Source of the DNA: Shewanella halotolerans
GTDB lineage: Bacteria; Pseudomonadota; Gammaproteobacteria; Enterobacterales; Shewanellaceae
Assembly: GCF_019457535.1 (NCBI RefSeq)
Contig: NZ_CP080417.1
Coordinates: 1,488,001 to 1,552,000, forward strand
Reading direction: 5' to 3'
DNA: 64,000 nucleotides
This document shows, in pieces, positions 18,526-28,349 of this stretch. The notes beneath the pieces were generated by a model, which saw only the letters and a list, made by a program, of their open reading frames with translations, made no database searches and had not been told where the DNA came from. A program made the position numbers and the translations under genes. Position 1 is the stretch's first letter; every line of letters starts with the position of its first letter.

Positions 18526-21500
18526 TTAATCGGTTAGCGGGTCCATAAAGTGGGGGCTCGGCTGGGCCGAATAGTTGTTGTGTAGGCTGTTGGCCAGGGT
18601 AGCGCTCATCACGGCGCGCAGGGCGATGGGCTTGATGATCTTACGCAGATAGCCATAACCCAGCTCCTTGGTGCGCTGCACCACCTCCTCGTCTATGGTG
18701 GCGGTGATCAGAATCGCCGGAATGGGGCGGCTGGAAAGGGCCTGTAGCTCGGCCATGAGATCCAGGCCGTTTTGATTGTTGTCCAGCTGATAGTCCATCA
18801 GCACTATGTCCAGCTTACCGGCAAACTGGCTGACACAGGCCTTAGCCTGCTGCGCGGAGGAGGCGGTATGCACCTGACACTTCCAGCCCTTCAATAGCTC
18901 CTCCATGCCCGCCAACACGTTGGGGTCGTCATCGACGCACAGCACCTTGACGCCGTTGAGGGTGAGGATATCCGGCTGGCTGGTCTGCTCCTCCACAAGT
19001 TTAGGTTGGGCGACATTCAGGCTCAGGCTGAAGATACTGCCCTGATTGACTTTCGATGACAGGGTAAGCCGATGCTGCATCAGCTCCGCCAGGCCCTGGG
19101 CGATATTCAGCCCCAATCCCAGGCCGTTAACGCCCTCATGGCCCGAGTGCTGCAAACGGGTAAACTGCTCGAAGATCACCGCCTGCTTATCGGCGGGGAT
19201 CCCTGGGCCATCGTCTACCACCTGAATGGCGATGGTGTCGCCGTGGCGGCGACAACCCAGCAATATGCGCCCGCCACCGGCGTAACGAAACGCGTTGCTG
19301 ATCAGGTTCTGCAGTATGCGTCTGAGCAGCACCTTGTCGCTGCGCACCCAGAGTTTGGTCTTGATACACTTAAACTCAGCCTGTGTGGTGCTGGCCATGG
19401 CGCTGAACTCCTCCACCAGGGAGTCGAGCACCTCCTGCAGGGCAAATTCGGTGATCTCGGGTACCACAGTGCCGCCCTCGATGCGCGACACCTCGTTGAG
19501 ATCCAGCAGCAGCTCGTTGGCCACCTGCAGGGCATTGTCGATATAGCCTATCTGCTGTTTCTGTTTATTGGACAGCTGACCGCCCTGGACGAAGGCAGAG
19601 GAGAAGAGGCGCGCCGCCGACAGCGGCTGCAGCAGATCATGGCTACAGGCCTTCAGATACTGACTCTTCTTCTGGTGCGCCTGTTCTACCTTCTGTAGCG
19701 CCTCGGCCAGCTCTTCGTTGGACTTGGCCAGCTGCAGGTTGGCCTGTTCGAGCCGCTTGGTGCGCTCAAACACCCTGGCTTCCAAGTCTAAGTTTTTCTC
19801 TTTCAGTAGTTTCTCGGCCTCGCGGTACATGCTGATGTCGGAGAAGATCATCACGAAGCCGCCGCCGGGTATGGGGTTGCCCTGGATGCGAATCGTCTTG
19901 CCGTCGGGTTGGATGCGCTCGGTGGCGTGGCGGCTCCCCTGGCGCAGGAAGTTGAGGCGCCGCTCCACCTGTTCATCCAGGTTGGGAATATAGCCCTTGC
20001 CGAACTTGAGGTTGTACTCGATCAGCTGGCGCACCGGGCAGCCGATGTAGACAAGGTCGTCCGGGTAGTTAAACAGGCTGAGGTATTGCTGATTCCAGGC
20101 TACCAGGTTGAGATCTTTGTCGATAACCGATATCCCTTCGCTGGCGTTCTCGATGGCGCTGTGTAGCACGCTGCGGCTGAACTCCTTGCGATGGCTGGAG
20201 GCCTCCTCTACCAGCTGAGCCACATCCTCTATGGCGATGTCGCGGCCATGGAGGGCGCAAGAGAGCACCAGGCGCGCCGAGGCCGAGCCCATGACGCTGG
20301 CGAGCATGTTTTCGGTAAAGAAGATCAGCGCCTGATTGTGGGCATTCTTGTCTTGAATCGGCTGGGGCTGACAGGAGAAGAAGGAGTAGAAGCCTTGGGC
20401 GGCCTTGTCCTTACCCACGAAGCGGGCCACCAGTAGCTCAAGCTCGGTCGGGTTCACATGCTTGGGCACCTCGGGCAGCGCCTTGTCCAGCTCGGGCCGC
20501 TCGATGAAGTGACCTATCTGCATCTGCTCGTGCACGCTCTGGCGGGTAAAGGAGGAGACCAGCCAGATGGCCATCACGTTGACAAACAGGCCAACCAGGG
20601 TCGACATCGTCGTCATCGAATAACCGCTGCCGGCGAAGGGGTGACCGTAGAGACCCAGCTGCGGCAACAGGTTAAGCACCAGCCAGAGGGCGAAGCCGCT
20701 GGAGATCCCAACCAATACGCCGATCAGCGTGACCCGGCGCCAGAGGAAGGCGGCAAACAGCGCCGGGCCTATCTGGGCGATGGCGCCGAAGGCCACCTCA
20801 CCTAAAGATGCTAGGGTATCGGGCGGGGCGATCAGGAACATGCCATAGCTCATGAAGATCACCAGCAGCACCAGCGCCTTGCGGATGTTAAGCAGGTGCG
20901 AGCGGAACTTGTGGAAGTCATTGCTCTGTATGTTGTTGATCTTAAATAGGGTCGGGAAGACGATCTCGTTACTTAGCATGGTACTCAGGGCTATGGTGGA
21001 GATGATCACCATGGAGCTGGCCGCCGAGATGGCGCCGAGAAAACTAAACAGCCCCAGCCAGATATCGCCGCTGAAGACGGGCAGAAACAGCACATAGGCG
21101 TCACTCTGGAGCGAGTCGCCATAGAGGATATTGCCCGCCTGACCCAGTGGCGTGGCAAAGAAGGCAAACACCAGCACATAGAGGGGGAAGGTCCAGCGGC
21201 TCCAGAGCACATGCTTTTGTGATTTGAGCTCGACGATCAGTACCTGGAACTGCCTCGGCAGACAGAGAAATGCCGACATCACGATAATCAACAGGCCAAA
21301 CAGCGAGATGAAGTTGGGGTAGTTAAACTCCGCCTCTAGGGGCTTGATCTCCGTCGCCTGGCGCCAGATATCCATGGGCGAGTCGAACAGGAAGAAGGAG
21401 ACGAAGATGCCTATGGTGAGGTAGGCGATAAGCTTTACTAAGGACTCGAAGGCGATGGCCAGCATCATGCCTGGATGGCGCTCGGTCACGTCGATGGCGC

Positions 21501-22020
21501 GCACCCCGAAGACTATGGTGAAACCGGCGAGGATCAGGCTCACCACCAGGCCCAGCTGCCAGGAGGTGAGCAGGTGATCTTGGCGCAAGATCTCATAGGA
21601 GTTAACGATAGCCTTCTGCTGCAGCGCGATATAGGGCAGGGTGCCGAAAAGGGCGACGAAGGTGACTACCACCGCCAGCAAGGGCGACTTACCAAAACGG
21701 GCCGCCAGCAGGTCGGCAATCGAGGTGATGTTGAGCTTGAGACAGACGCGGATCACCCTTTGGATAAAGGGCCAGGCGAAGATAAACAGCAAGATAGGCG
21801 CGATATAAACCGGCAGATAGGCGAAGGAGTTATTGGCGGCCTGTCCGGCGGTGCCGAGAAAGCCCCAGGAGGTACAGTAGACCCCCAGCGACAGGGAGTA
21901 GATGATGGTGTGCTGCCCGGCAAACCACTTGCCGCGGTACTTGTCACCCAGAAATGCCATTAAAAACAGCAGGCCGATATAGCTGATGCTGATGGCAACC
22001 AATAGCCAGTTTGGGAACAT
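18526..22020 (-). CDS. crbS: Sodium/solute symporter-hybrid histidine kinase, CrbS-like
   Basis: A 1164-residue fusion sensor. The first roughly 500 residues are an SLC5/PutP-type symporter domain of about 13 membrane spans (VYCTSWGFLGTAGQAANN; SAASSMVIISTIALS). A PAS domain follows (ENASEGISVIDKDLNLVAWN), then a coiled coil and a HisKA box with the phosphoacceptor His in CSHDLLQPLSAARLF. The ATPase has N- and G-boxes (NLISNAFRYAGGG, DDGPGIP, GLGLGLNIAQG). A C-terminal receiver has VLCVDDDP and the acceptor Asp in VLMDYQ. This architecture matches CrbS/MxtR, which responds to acetate-type nutrients in other gammaproteobacteria. It is divergent from the porin gene. Confidence 0.88.
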   Translation of the reverse strand: MFPNWLLVAISISYIGLLFLMAFLGDKYRGKWFAGQHTIIYSLSLGVYCTSWGFLGTAGQAANNSFAYLPVYIAPILLFIFAWPFIQRVIRVCLKLNITSIADLLAARFGKSPLLAVVVTFVALFGTLPYIALQQKAIVNSYEILRQDHLLTSWQLGLVVSLILAGFTIVFGVRAIDVTERHPGMMLAIAFESLVKLIAYLTIGIFVSFFLFDSPMDIWRQATEIKPLEAEFNYPNFISLFGLLIIVMSAFLCLPRQFQVLIVELKSQKHVLWSRWTFPLYVLVFAFFATPLGQAGNILYGDSLQSDAYVLFLPVFSGDIWLGLFSFLGAISAASSMVIISTIALSTMLSNEIVFPTLFKINNIQSNDFHKFRSHLLNIRKALVLLVIFMSYGMFLIAPPDTLASLGEVAFGAIAQIGPALFAAFLWRRVTLIGVLVGISSGFALWLVLNLLPQLGLYGHPFAGSGYSMTTMSTLVGLFVNVMAIWLVSSFTRQSVHEQMQIGHFIERPELDKALPEVPKHVNPTELELLVARFVGKDKAAQGFYSFFSCQPQPIQDKNAHNQALIFFTENMLASVMGSASARLVLSCALHGRDIAIEDVAQLVEEASSHRKEFSRSVLHSAIENASEGISVIDKDLNLVAWNQQYLSLFNYPDDLVYIGCPVRQLIEYNLKFGKGYIPNLDEQVERRLNFLRQGSRHATERIQPDGKTIRIQGNPIPGGGFVMIFSDISMYREAEKLLKEKNLDLEARVFERTKRLEQANLQLAKSNEELAEALQKVEQAHQKKSQYLKACSHDLLQPLSAARLFSSAFVQGGQLSNKQKQQIGYIDNALQVANELLLDLNEVSRIEGGTVVPEITEFALQEVLDSLVEEFSAMASTTQAEFKCIKTKLWVRSDKVLLRRILQNLISNAFRYAGGGRILLGCRRHGDTIAIQVVDDGPGIPADKQAVIFEQFTRLQHSGHEGVNGLGLGLNIAQGLAELMQHRLTLSSKVNQGSIFSLSLNVAQPKLVEEQTSQPDILTLNGVKVLCVDDDPNVLAGMEELLKGWKCQVHTASSAQQAKACVSQFAGKLDIVLMDYQLDNNQNGLDLMAELQALSSRPIPAILITATIDEEVVQRTKELGYGYLRKIIKPIALRAVMSATLANSLHNNYSAQPSPHFMDPLTD

Positions 22021-22277
22021 CTGTCACTTATCCTATCTTTTCAGGAGCTTATCTCGCCATCCCGGCTCACTCCTTTTATTTTGTTATTCAAGCCAACATA
22101 TCACAGTTAAGGTGAAAGTCGGCATTTACGGCCATCGACTTAAGTATTAGTGCTTACTGCCTAATCCTTGGGTATTGCGCCCTATGGCCTACGACCGCTG
22201 CATTACTACCTATTCCCAATTGAGCCAAAGGAGGCATTTCTCCATCTTGGAGGCAACCACAAAAGGGGATAATCAAG

Positions 22278-23318
22278 ATGCTCACATCAACAATAAAAAA
22301 ACTCACACTCGCAACTTCACTCGGTCTGATGGCCAGTTCTGCCATGGCAGGTTATGACTTTAACGTCGGCGACGACGGCAAGCTGTCTTTCGGCGGCTAC
22401 CTCAAGGTCGATGCCCGCTATGTTAATGGCGATGTCGCCTATCGCGACTTCTGGATTGGCACCGGCACGCCGCTCGAAGAGAGCGCGTCACAGTTCCGTA
22501 TCTTCGCCAACGAGTCTCGTTTCAACACCAAGTATGTTCACGGCGACGTGATGGGTTTCATCGAGATGGATTTCCTCGGCGGTGGCGGCAACCAGGTGGT
22601 GTCTAACTCGGCCCATCCGCGTCTGCGTCACGCCTTCATCAAGTACAAAGACTTAACCGTGGGCCAGACCTGGACCACCTTCATGAACACCAGCGCCATC
22701 CCGGAAACCGCCGACTTCGCCGGTGCCACGGTCGGTCTGGCCTTCGTGCGTCAGGGCCAGATCCGTTACGACATGGGCGGCTTCCAGGTCTCTATCGAGA
22801 ACCCTGAGAGTGACGGCGGCGATACCGTCAACGACGATCTGCCGGATGTGGTAGCCCGTTATAACTTCAAGGGCGACTGGGGTAACGTCTCCATCTCGGC
22901 GCTGGGTCGCAGGCTCAACACCCTGGGCGGCAACAGCGAAACCGCCTTCGGTGGTTCGATTGCCGGTCGCATCAACACCTTCGGCAAAGATGACCTGCGC
23001 TTCCAGTTCCACCAAGGGGAAGTGGGCCGCTACGTGGGGCTGGGGGTGACTAAAGATCTTATCGGTGAAGAGGTGGAAACCAGCACCTCTTATCTCGCCG
23101 CCTACCGCCACTACTGGACAGATACCCTGCGCAGCACCTTCCTTTATGGCCGCATCGAGACCGACAAGTCCGATGCCGATCGCAGCCAGTGGAGCGTCAA
23201 CCTGTTCCAGAACCTGACACCGGCACTGGCCGTGGGCATCGAAGTGGGTAACTTCGCCCTGGACGACCAGAAGGTCGACTCTAACTACGCACAGTTCTCA
23301 ATGCGTTACGCCTTGTAA
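22278..23318 (+). CDS. DcaP-like outer membrane porin
   Basis: A 346-residue predicted outer membrane beta-barrel with a signal peptide ending AMA, then GYDFNVGDDGKLSFGGYLKVDARY. Alternating aromatic/polar strands follow, and the C-terminus is the barrel signal FSMRYAL. The pattern fits the DcaP family, whose Acinetobacter member admits dicarboxylates; I do not see the coiled-coil N-terminal extension of some members. AGGGG at 22263-22268 supports the ATG. It lies between the CrbS-like kinase and the Liv-type importer and ends in its own terminator, suggesting separate control but a shared substrate. Confidence 0.8.
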   Translation: MLTSTIKKLTLATSLGLMASSAMAGYDFNVGDDGKLSFGGYLKVDARYVNGDVAYRDFWIGTGTPLEESASQFRIFANESRFNTKYVHGDVMGFIEMDFLGGGGNQVVSNSAHPRLRHAFIKYKDLTVGQTWTTFMNTSAIPETADFAGATVGLAFVRQGQIRYDMGGFQVSIENPESDGGDTVNDDLPDVVARYNFKGDWGNVSISALGRRLNTLGGNSETAFGGSIAGRINTFGKDDLRFQFHQGEVGRYVGLGVTKDLIGEEVETSTSYLAAYRHYWTDTLRSTFLYGRIETDKSDADRSQWSVNLFQNLTPALAVGIEVGNFALDDQKVDSNYAQFSMRYAL

Positions 23319-23326
23319 GTGCTCTT

Positions 23327-23354
23327 GGGGGAGGGCTTCCTCCCCGCTTTTTTT
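23327..23354 (+). terminator. Terminator after the porin gene
   Basis: GGGGAG pairs with CTCCCC around a six-base loop, followed by GC and seven T residues. Confidence 0.85.
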
Positions 23355-23437
23355 ACCCGTTTAACCCTCGTCCTGGCATCCGTCGGGGCGACTCATCGCC
23401 GAAACACCCAGGCAGAGCCGTTTAAAGGAGTAGGGTT

Positions 23438-24235
23438 GTGAAAGATACCATTTTAACTGTCGATCAGATCTCGCTCGCATTTGGTGGGGTAAAGGCCCTG
23501 ACCGATGTGAGCTTCGAGGTCGAGCGCGGCGCCGTGTTTTCAATTATCGGTCCCAACGGGGCGGGTAAGACCTCGATGCTCAACAGCATCTCGGGTCGCT
23601 ACCGTCCGCAGAAGGGGACAATTCATTTCGATAATCAGGATGTCACTCATCTCAGACCCAATGCCCGTGCCGATCTCGGCATAGGCCGTACCTTTCAAAA
23701 CCTGGCCCTGTTTGGCCACATGTCGGTGCTGGACAACATCATGGTGGGTCGTCACCACCTGATGAAAAACAACTGGCTCACCGGCCCCCTGTACTGGGCC
23801 TCACCGGCGCAGAAAGAGGAGCTGGCCCATCGGCGTCAGGTGGAGGAGATCATCGACTTTCTCGACATCTCCCATGTGCGCAAATCCATCGCCGGCACCC
23901 TCTCTTACGGCCTGCGCAAGCGGGTCGAGCTGGCCCGTGCCATGGCGCTCAACCCTAAGCTTATTCTGCTCGACGAGCCGATGGCGGGGATGAACCTCGA
24001 AGAGAAGGAGGATATGGCCCGCTATATCCTGGATCTCAACGAAGAGTTCGGCATTACCGTGGTGATGATTGAACACGACATGGGGGTGGTGATGGATATC
24101 TCTCATGAGGTGATGGTGCTCGATTTCGGTAAGAAACTGATCTCTGGCCTGCCCGAAGCGGTGATGGCCGACGAGCACGTGAGACAGGCCTATCTTGGCC
24201 TTGAAGATGACGAGCAATTACAAGAGGTTGGCTAA
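23438..24235 (+). CDS. Branched-chain amino acid-type ABC transporter ATPase (LivG-like)
   Basis: One of two ATPases of a Liv/HAAT-type importer. The 265-residue protein has Walker A GPNGAGKTS, a signature LSYGLRKRVELARAM (the LivG variant of LSGGQ), Walker B LILLDEPMAGMN and the H-loop IEHDMGVV. The start is GTG 23438 with AAGGAG at 23425-23430. Its stop overlaps the following acyl-CoA ligase by one base (TAATG). Neighbouring CoA ligases suggest that the solute is a carboxylic acid rather than an amino acid. Confidence 0.9.
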   Translation: MKDTILTVDQISLAFGGVKALTDVSFEVERGAVFSIIGPNGAGKTSMLNSISGRYRPQKGTIHFDNQDVTHLRPNARADLGIGRTFQNLALFGHMSVLDNIMVGRHHLMKNNWLTGPLYWASPAQKEELAHRRQVEEIIDFLDISHVRKSIAGTLSYGLRKRVELARAMALNPKLILLDEPMAGMNLEEKEDMARYILDLNEEFGITVVMIEHDMGVVMDISHEVMVLDFGKKLISGLPEAVMADEHVRQAYLGLEDDEQLQEVG

Positions 24236-26202
24236 TGACTCAGGTAAATAATGCGTCGACGGCGCGGGCCTTCGACATGGGTTCACTCGATACCTTTCCC
24301 AAGATCCTGCGCCACAATGCGGCCAACTGGGGTAAAGAGATTGCCATGCGCGAGAAGGAGTTTGGCATCTGGACCGAATTCAGCTGGCAAGATTATCACA
24401 ACCGGGTGAAGTGGATGGCGCTGGCCTTCGATCATCTGGGCATTAAATCACACAGCACCATAGCCCTGCTGGGCGAGAACCGTCCCGAGTGGGTCTGGGG
24501 CGAAGTGGCGGCCCATGCGCTGGCCTGCTTCTCACTGGGGATTTATCAAGACTCGCTGCACGAAGAGGTGGCCTACCTGCTTAACCGCAGCGAGGCCCAG
24601 GTGATCGTCGCCGAAGATGAGGAGCAGTGCGACAAGCTGCTGGAGCTGGGCGACAGCATCCCTTCGGTGAAATATATCGTCTACTGTGACCCTCGCGGCA
24701 TGCGCAAGTATGACGACCCACGCCTCATCAGCGTCGAGGAGATCTATCGTCTCGGCCAGGAGGTGGATAACACCCAGCCTCGGCACTACGATAACCTTGT
24801 GGATGCGGGCAAGGCCGAGAACATCGCCATCTACTGCACCACCTCGGGCACCACCTCTAAGCCCAAGATTGTCTTGTTGCAGGGTAGTAAGTTTATCGAT
24901 CACTGCTGCTCTTATCTGCGGGCCGATCCCCGCGCGCCGGGGGACAACTATGTCTCTGTACTGCCGCTGCCCTGGATCATGGAGCAGGTCTACGCCGTGG
25001 GTCAGGCGCTTATCGCCCGTCAGATCGTCAACTTCGTCGAAGAGCAGGAAACCATGATGGCGGATCTGCGCGAGATAGGCCCTAGCTTCGTCTTGCTGGC
25101 CCCAAGGGTGTGGGAAGGGATCCTCGCCGATGTGAAGGCGCGCATGATGGACTCGACCCCGCTCAAGCAGAAGTTATTCGACTTTGCCATGAAGCGCGCC
25201 GAGCAGCGACTAGCCGAGGGCAGACGCTCTAAGCTGGCCGACATCATCTTGATGAAGGCGCTGCGCGATCGCCTAGGGTTTTCCTTCTTAAAATCGGCGG
25301 CCACAGGCGGCGCGGCCATGGGGCCGGATACCTTCAAGTTCTTCCAGGCGATCGGCGTGCCTCTGCGTCAGCTCTACGGCCAGACAGAGATGTGCGGCGC
25401 CTACACCATACACGACGAACATGACGTAGATTACGACACTGTCGGTGTGGCCTTCGATACCGCCGAACTTAAGGTGATCAACACCGACAGCGAAGGGGTG
25501 GGCGAGGTGATCGCCAGAACCGTAGGCATGTTCAATGGCTATCTGGGCGATCAGGCGGCCTATGATGAAGATGTCAAAGATGGCTGGATGCACACAGGTG
25601 ACGCAGGTTATTTCAAGCCCTCGGGCCACCTGGTGGTGATCGACCGCATCAAAGACCTGGCCAAAACCAGCCAGGGCATTCAGTACTCGCCCCAGTATAT
25701 CGAGAACAAGCTTAAGTTCTCCTCCTTCATCGGTGAGGCGGTGATCTTAGGCAAGGACAAGCCCTATCTGTCGGCCATTCTCTGTATCCGTTTCAGTATC
25801 GTCTCCAAGTGGGCCGAGCAGCAGGGACTGGCCTTCACCAACTACACCAACCTGTCGAGCCTGCCCGAGGTGTATCAGCAGCTACAGGCCGAGGTGGAGC
25901 GGGTGAACGAGACCCTGCCCGATGCGCAGAAGATCAACAAGTTTATCTTGCTTTACAAGGAGCTGGACGCCGATGACGGCGAGCTGACCCGTACCCGTAA
26001 GGTGAGACGTGGGGTGATAGCCGACAAGTATGGCGAGATCATCGAGGCCATCTATGGCGACCAGTCCCATGTGGATATCGACACAGTGATCACCTTCCAG
26101 GATGGCACCAAGTCGCGCGTCCAAACTCAAGTCAAGGTGGCGACCGTGATCGCCCCGCGTCAGTCCATCGAGGGCGAGGCGAGTCAAAGGAGAGCATCAT
26201 GA
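24235..26202 (+). CDS. AMP-forming long-chain-type acyl-CoA ligase (FadD15/COG1022-like)
   Basis: A 655-residue ANL-superfamily enzyme expected to activate a carboxylic acid to its CoA thioester at the cost of ATP to AMP. Visible motifs: the phosphate-binding loop YCTTSGTTSKPK (about 200-211), LYGQTEMCGAY (about 380), the hinge block GWMHTGDAGYFKPSG (about 450) and DRIKDLAKTSQG (the A8 hinge region). The catalytic-lysine region near the C-terminus reads TRTRKVRRGVI. It is embedded inside the importer operon (one-base overlap upstream, four-base ATGA overlap with livH), so uptake and activation are probably coupled. Confidence 0.9.
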   Translation: MTQVNNASTARAFDMGSLDTFPKILRHNAANWGKEIAMREKEFGIWTEFSWQDYHNRVKWMALAFDHLGIKSHSTIALLGENRPEWVWGEVAAHALACFSLGIYQDSLHEEVAYLLNRSEAQVIVAEDEEQCDKLLELGDSIPSVKYIVYCDPRGMRKYDDPRLISVEEIYRLGQEVDNTQPRHYDNLVDAGKAENIAIYCTTSGTTSKPKIVLLQGSKFIDHCCSYLRADPRAPGDNYVSVLPLPWIMEQVYAVGQALIARQIVNFVEEQETMMADLREIGPSFVLLAPRVWEGILADVKARMMDSTPLKQKLFDFAMKRAEQRLAEGRRSKLADIILMKALRDRLGFSFLKSAATGGAAMGPDTFKFFQAIGVPLRQLYGQTEMCGAYTIHDEHDVDYDTVGVAFDTAELKVINTDSEGVGEVIARTVGMFNGYLGDQAAYDEDVKDGWMHTGDAGYFKPSGHLVVIDRIKDLAKTSQGIQYSPQYIENKLKFSSFIGEAVILGKDKPYLSAILCIRFSIVSKWAEQQGLAFTNYTNLSSLPEVYQQLQAEVERVNETLPDAQKINKFILLYKELDADDGELTRTRKVRRGVIADKYGEIIEAIYGDQSHVDIDTVITFQDGTKSRVQTQVKVATVIAPRQSIEGEASQRRAS

Positions 26203-27092
26203 ATTTTGAACTCTTAATTCAATTAATTATCAACGGCCTGATCGTCGGCCTGCTGTATGGCGTGGTGGGCATGTGTTTCGTGCTGGTGTACAAGTCGACC
26301 CAGATCGTTAACTTCGCCCAGGGGGAGTTTTTGCTGGTGGGGGCCTGGGTCTGCTGGGCGTTTTTGACCTATTTCCAGCTGCCCTTTTTCGTCGGCTTCC
26401 TCTTCACCCTCTGTTTCATGGCGCTGTTTGGTGTGCTGCTGCAGATGATAGTGCTGCGCCCCATGATAGGCGAGCCGATCATCTCGGTGATCATGGTGAC
26501 CATAGGCCTGTCTATCTTCTTCCAGTCGCTGACCAAGTGGATATTCGGCGTGTCACCCCAGAGCTACCCTCAGGTGTTCGACACTCAGTCCATCGCCATC
26601 TTCGGCCTGAACATAGAGCTGGCTTATTTGATGAGTACGGTAATCGCGATATTGATCATGGCGGGCTTCTTCCTCTTCTTTAAGTATTCCAAGCACGGCC
26701 TGGCGATGCGCGCTACGGCGTTCGATCAGCAGGTGGCCCAGAGTCTGGGGATCTCGGTCAAGCAGGTGTTTGCCATGAGCTGGGGCATCGCCGCCACCGT
26801 CTCGGCCACCGCCGGCGTGGTGATCGGCATGGTTAACGGCGTATCTGATTCGCTCTCCACCATAGGCATCAAGGTGTTCCCCGCGGTGATCCTGGGGGGG
26901 CTGGACTCCATCGTCGGGGCCATCATCGGCGGCGTGGTGATAGGTGTGCTGGAAAACGTCGCCGAGTTCTTCGACAGCCAGTGGCTGCATATCGGCAACA
27001 TGTACAACATCGCCCCCTTCTATGTCTTGCTGGTGATCCTCTGGTTCAAGCCTTACGGCCTGTTCGGCACCCGTGATATCGAGCGAATTTAA
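26199..27092 (+). CDS. Branched-chain amino acid-type ABC permease (LivH-like)
   Basis: An inner membrane permease of 297 residues with eight or so hydrophobic segments. It has the family start LIQLIINGLIVGLLYGVVGM, STQIVNFAQGEF, and the EAA-like coupling region GMRATAFDQQVAQSLGI-type block around residues 168-185. The ATG overlaps the ligase stop by four bases. AAGGAG immediately follows its stop and serves a short reading frame before livM. Confidence 0.92.
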   Translation: MNFELLIQLIINGLIVGLLYGVVGMCFVLVYKSTQIVNFAQGEFLLVGAWVCWAFLTYFQLPFFVGFLFTLCFMALFGVLLQMIVLRPMIGEPIISVIMVTIGLSIFFQSLTKWIFGVSPQSYPQVFDTQSIAIFGLNIELAYLMSTVIAILIMAGFFLFFKYSKHGLAMRATAFDQQVAQSLGISVKQVFAMSWGIAATVSATAGVVIGMVNGVSDSLSTIGIKVFPAVILGGLDSIVGAIIGGVVIGVLENVAEFFDSQWLHIGNMYNIAPFYVLLVILWFKPYGLFGTRDIERI

Positions 27093-27103
27093 GGAGCGCT
27101 GCC

Positions 27104-27160
27104 ATGACACAGCTAATTGCGTTTGACCCTATTGCAGTTCAAGGAGTTTTCTATGTCTAG
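27104..27160 (+). CDS. Possible 18-residue leader or coupling peptide before livM
   Basis: ATG at 27104 has a perfect AAGGAG seven bases upstream (27091-27096) and reads MTQLIAFDPIAVQGVFYV then TAG. The stop lies eight bases inside the livM gene, whose ATG (27153) is in another frame. The arrangement suits translational coupling, but the peptide could be a chance frame or the remnant of a longer N-terminus. Confidence 0.35.
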   Translation: MTQLIAFDPIAVQGVFYV

Positions 27161-28226
27161 TTTAGCGATGCGCCCGTGCGGGGATTTTCGCACCAGCTAT
27201 AAAGCTGACAATACGATTTTTGAAACCAAGACCATACGCCTGGTGACCTTTCTGGTGATCGCGCTTGCCTGCGCAGCGCCCCTGGTATTGGACGGCTACT
27301 TTCTGACTCTGTTTATTCAGATCTCATACTTAGGTATCGCCGCCCTGGGGCTGAATATCCTGGTGGGCTTTACCGGGCAGATATCCTTAGGCCACGGCGC
27401 CTTTTTCGGCTTCGGCGCCTTCGCCTCGGCTTGGCTCAACACCAGCTTTAACATCCCTGTGGTGTTTTGTATTCCGCTGGCGGGCTTTCTCACCATGGGC
27501 GTGGGCATGATGTTCGGTATGCCGGCTGCAAGGATCAAGGGGCTCTATTTGGCGATTGCTACTCTGGCGGCTCAGTTCATCATTCAGGACTTCTTCGGCC
27601 GCGCCGAATGGTTTACCGGTGGTGCGTCCGGCGCCATGGCGGCGCCCGTCAGCCTGTTCGGTTTCGATTTTGACACAGACATGAGCTTCTATTTTATCGC
27701 CCTGTTTGCCCTGGTGTTCATGTATATCTGGGGCTGCAACCTGATGCGTAGCCGCGACGGCCGCGCCTTCGTTGCGGTGCGCGACCACTATCTATCGGCC
27801 GAGATCATGGGGGTTAAGCTCAACAAGTATCGCCTCTTGTCCTTCGGCATCTCCTCTTTCTATGCCGGCATAGGTGGCGCCCTGTACGCCCACTACCTGG
27901 GGTATGTCTCCTCCGAGGGCTTTACCATCTTAATGTCGATTCAGTTCCTGGCCATGGTGATCATCGGCGGTCTGGGCTCTATCAAGGGCACCCTGATGGG
28001 CGTGGTCTTCATGGTGCTGCTGCCCGAGGTGTTAGAGGGCATGGTGGGACTGATGAAGTATACCGACTACGGCAACCTGCCTATGGTCACCGACGGCCTG
28101 GCCTACATCAAGGAGATGGCTATCGGCCTGGTGATTATCCTGTTCCTCATCTTCGAACCCGAGGGACTGGCCCATCGCTGGGGACAAATTAAGAACTATT
28201 GGAAGTGTTACCCCTTCGCCTATTAA
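27153..28226 (+). CDS. Branched-chain amino acid-type ABC permease (LivM-like)
   Basis: The second inner membrane permease of the importer, 357 residues, with the LivM core LGLNILVGFTGQISLGHGAFFGFGAF and RIKGLYLAIATLAAQF. The cytoplasmic coupling loop is around AVRDHYLSAEIMGVK, and the C-terminal segment is IILFLIFEPEGLAHRW. The start ATG 27153 has AAGGAG at 27141-27146. A longer in-frame TTG start at 27117 would put that ribosome site inside the gene and is less likely. Confidence 0.92.
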   Translation: MSSLAMRPCGDFRTSYKADNTIFETKTIRLVTFLVIALACAAPLVLDGYFLTLFIQISYLGIAALGLNILVGFTGQISLGHGAFFGFGAFASAWLNTSFNIPVVFCIPLAGFLTMGVGMMFGMPAARIKGLYLAIATLAAQFIIQDFFGRAEWFTGGASGAMAAPVSLFGFDFDTDMSFYFIALFALVFMYIWGCNLMRSRDGRAFVAVRDHYLSAEIMGVKLNKYRLLSFGISSFYAGIGGALYAHYLGYVSSEGFTILMSIQFLAMVIIGGLGSIKGTLMGVVFMVLLPEVLEGMVGLMKYTDYGNLPMVTDGLAYIKEMAIGLVIILFLIFEPEGLAHRWGQIKNYWKCYPFAY

Positions 28227-28349
28227 GTCGAGGGCTAATGAAATTGATGTAAAACCGACACAGTTTGAATAGCAATGAGCGTTGATCCTGGCTGTAGCGC
28301 TGCGTTAACCGCATTCAATCTATCTGGATCATGTTGAAGGAAGATAACG

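Noticed and set aside
23438..24235. LSYGLRK in place of the ABC signature LSGGQ as a defect
   Set aside because: LivG-type ATPases commonly have a variant signature of this kind; the Walker motifs are intact.
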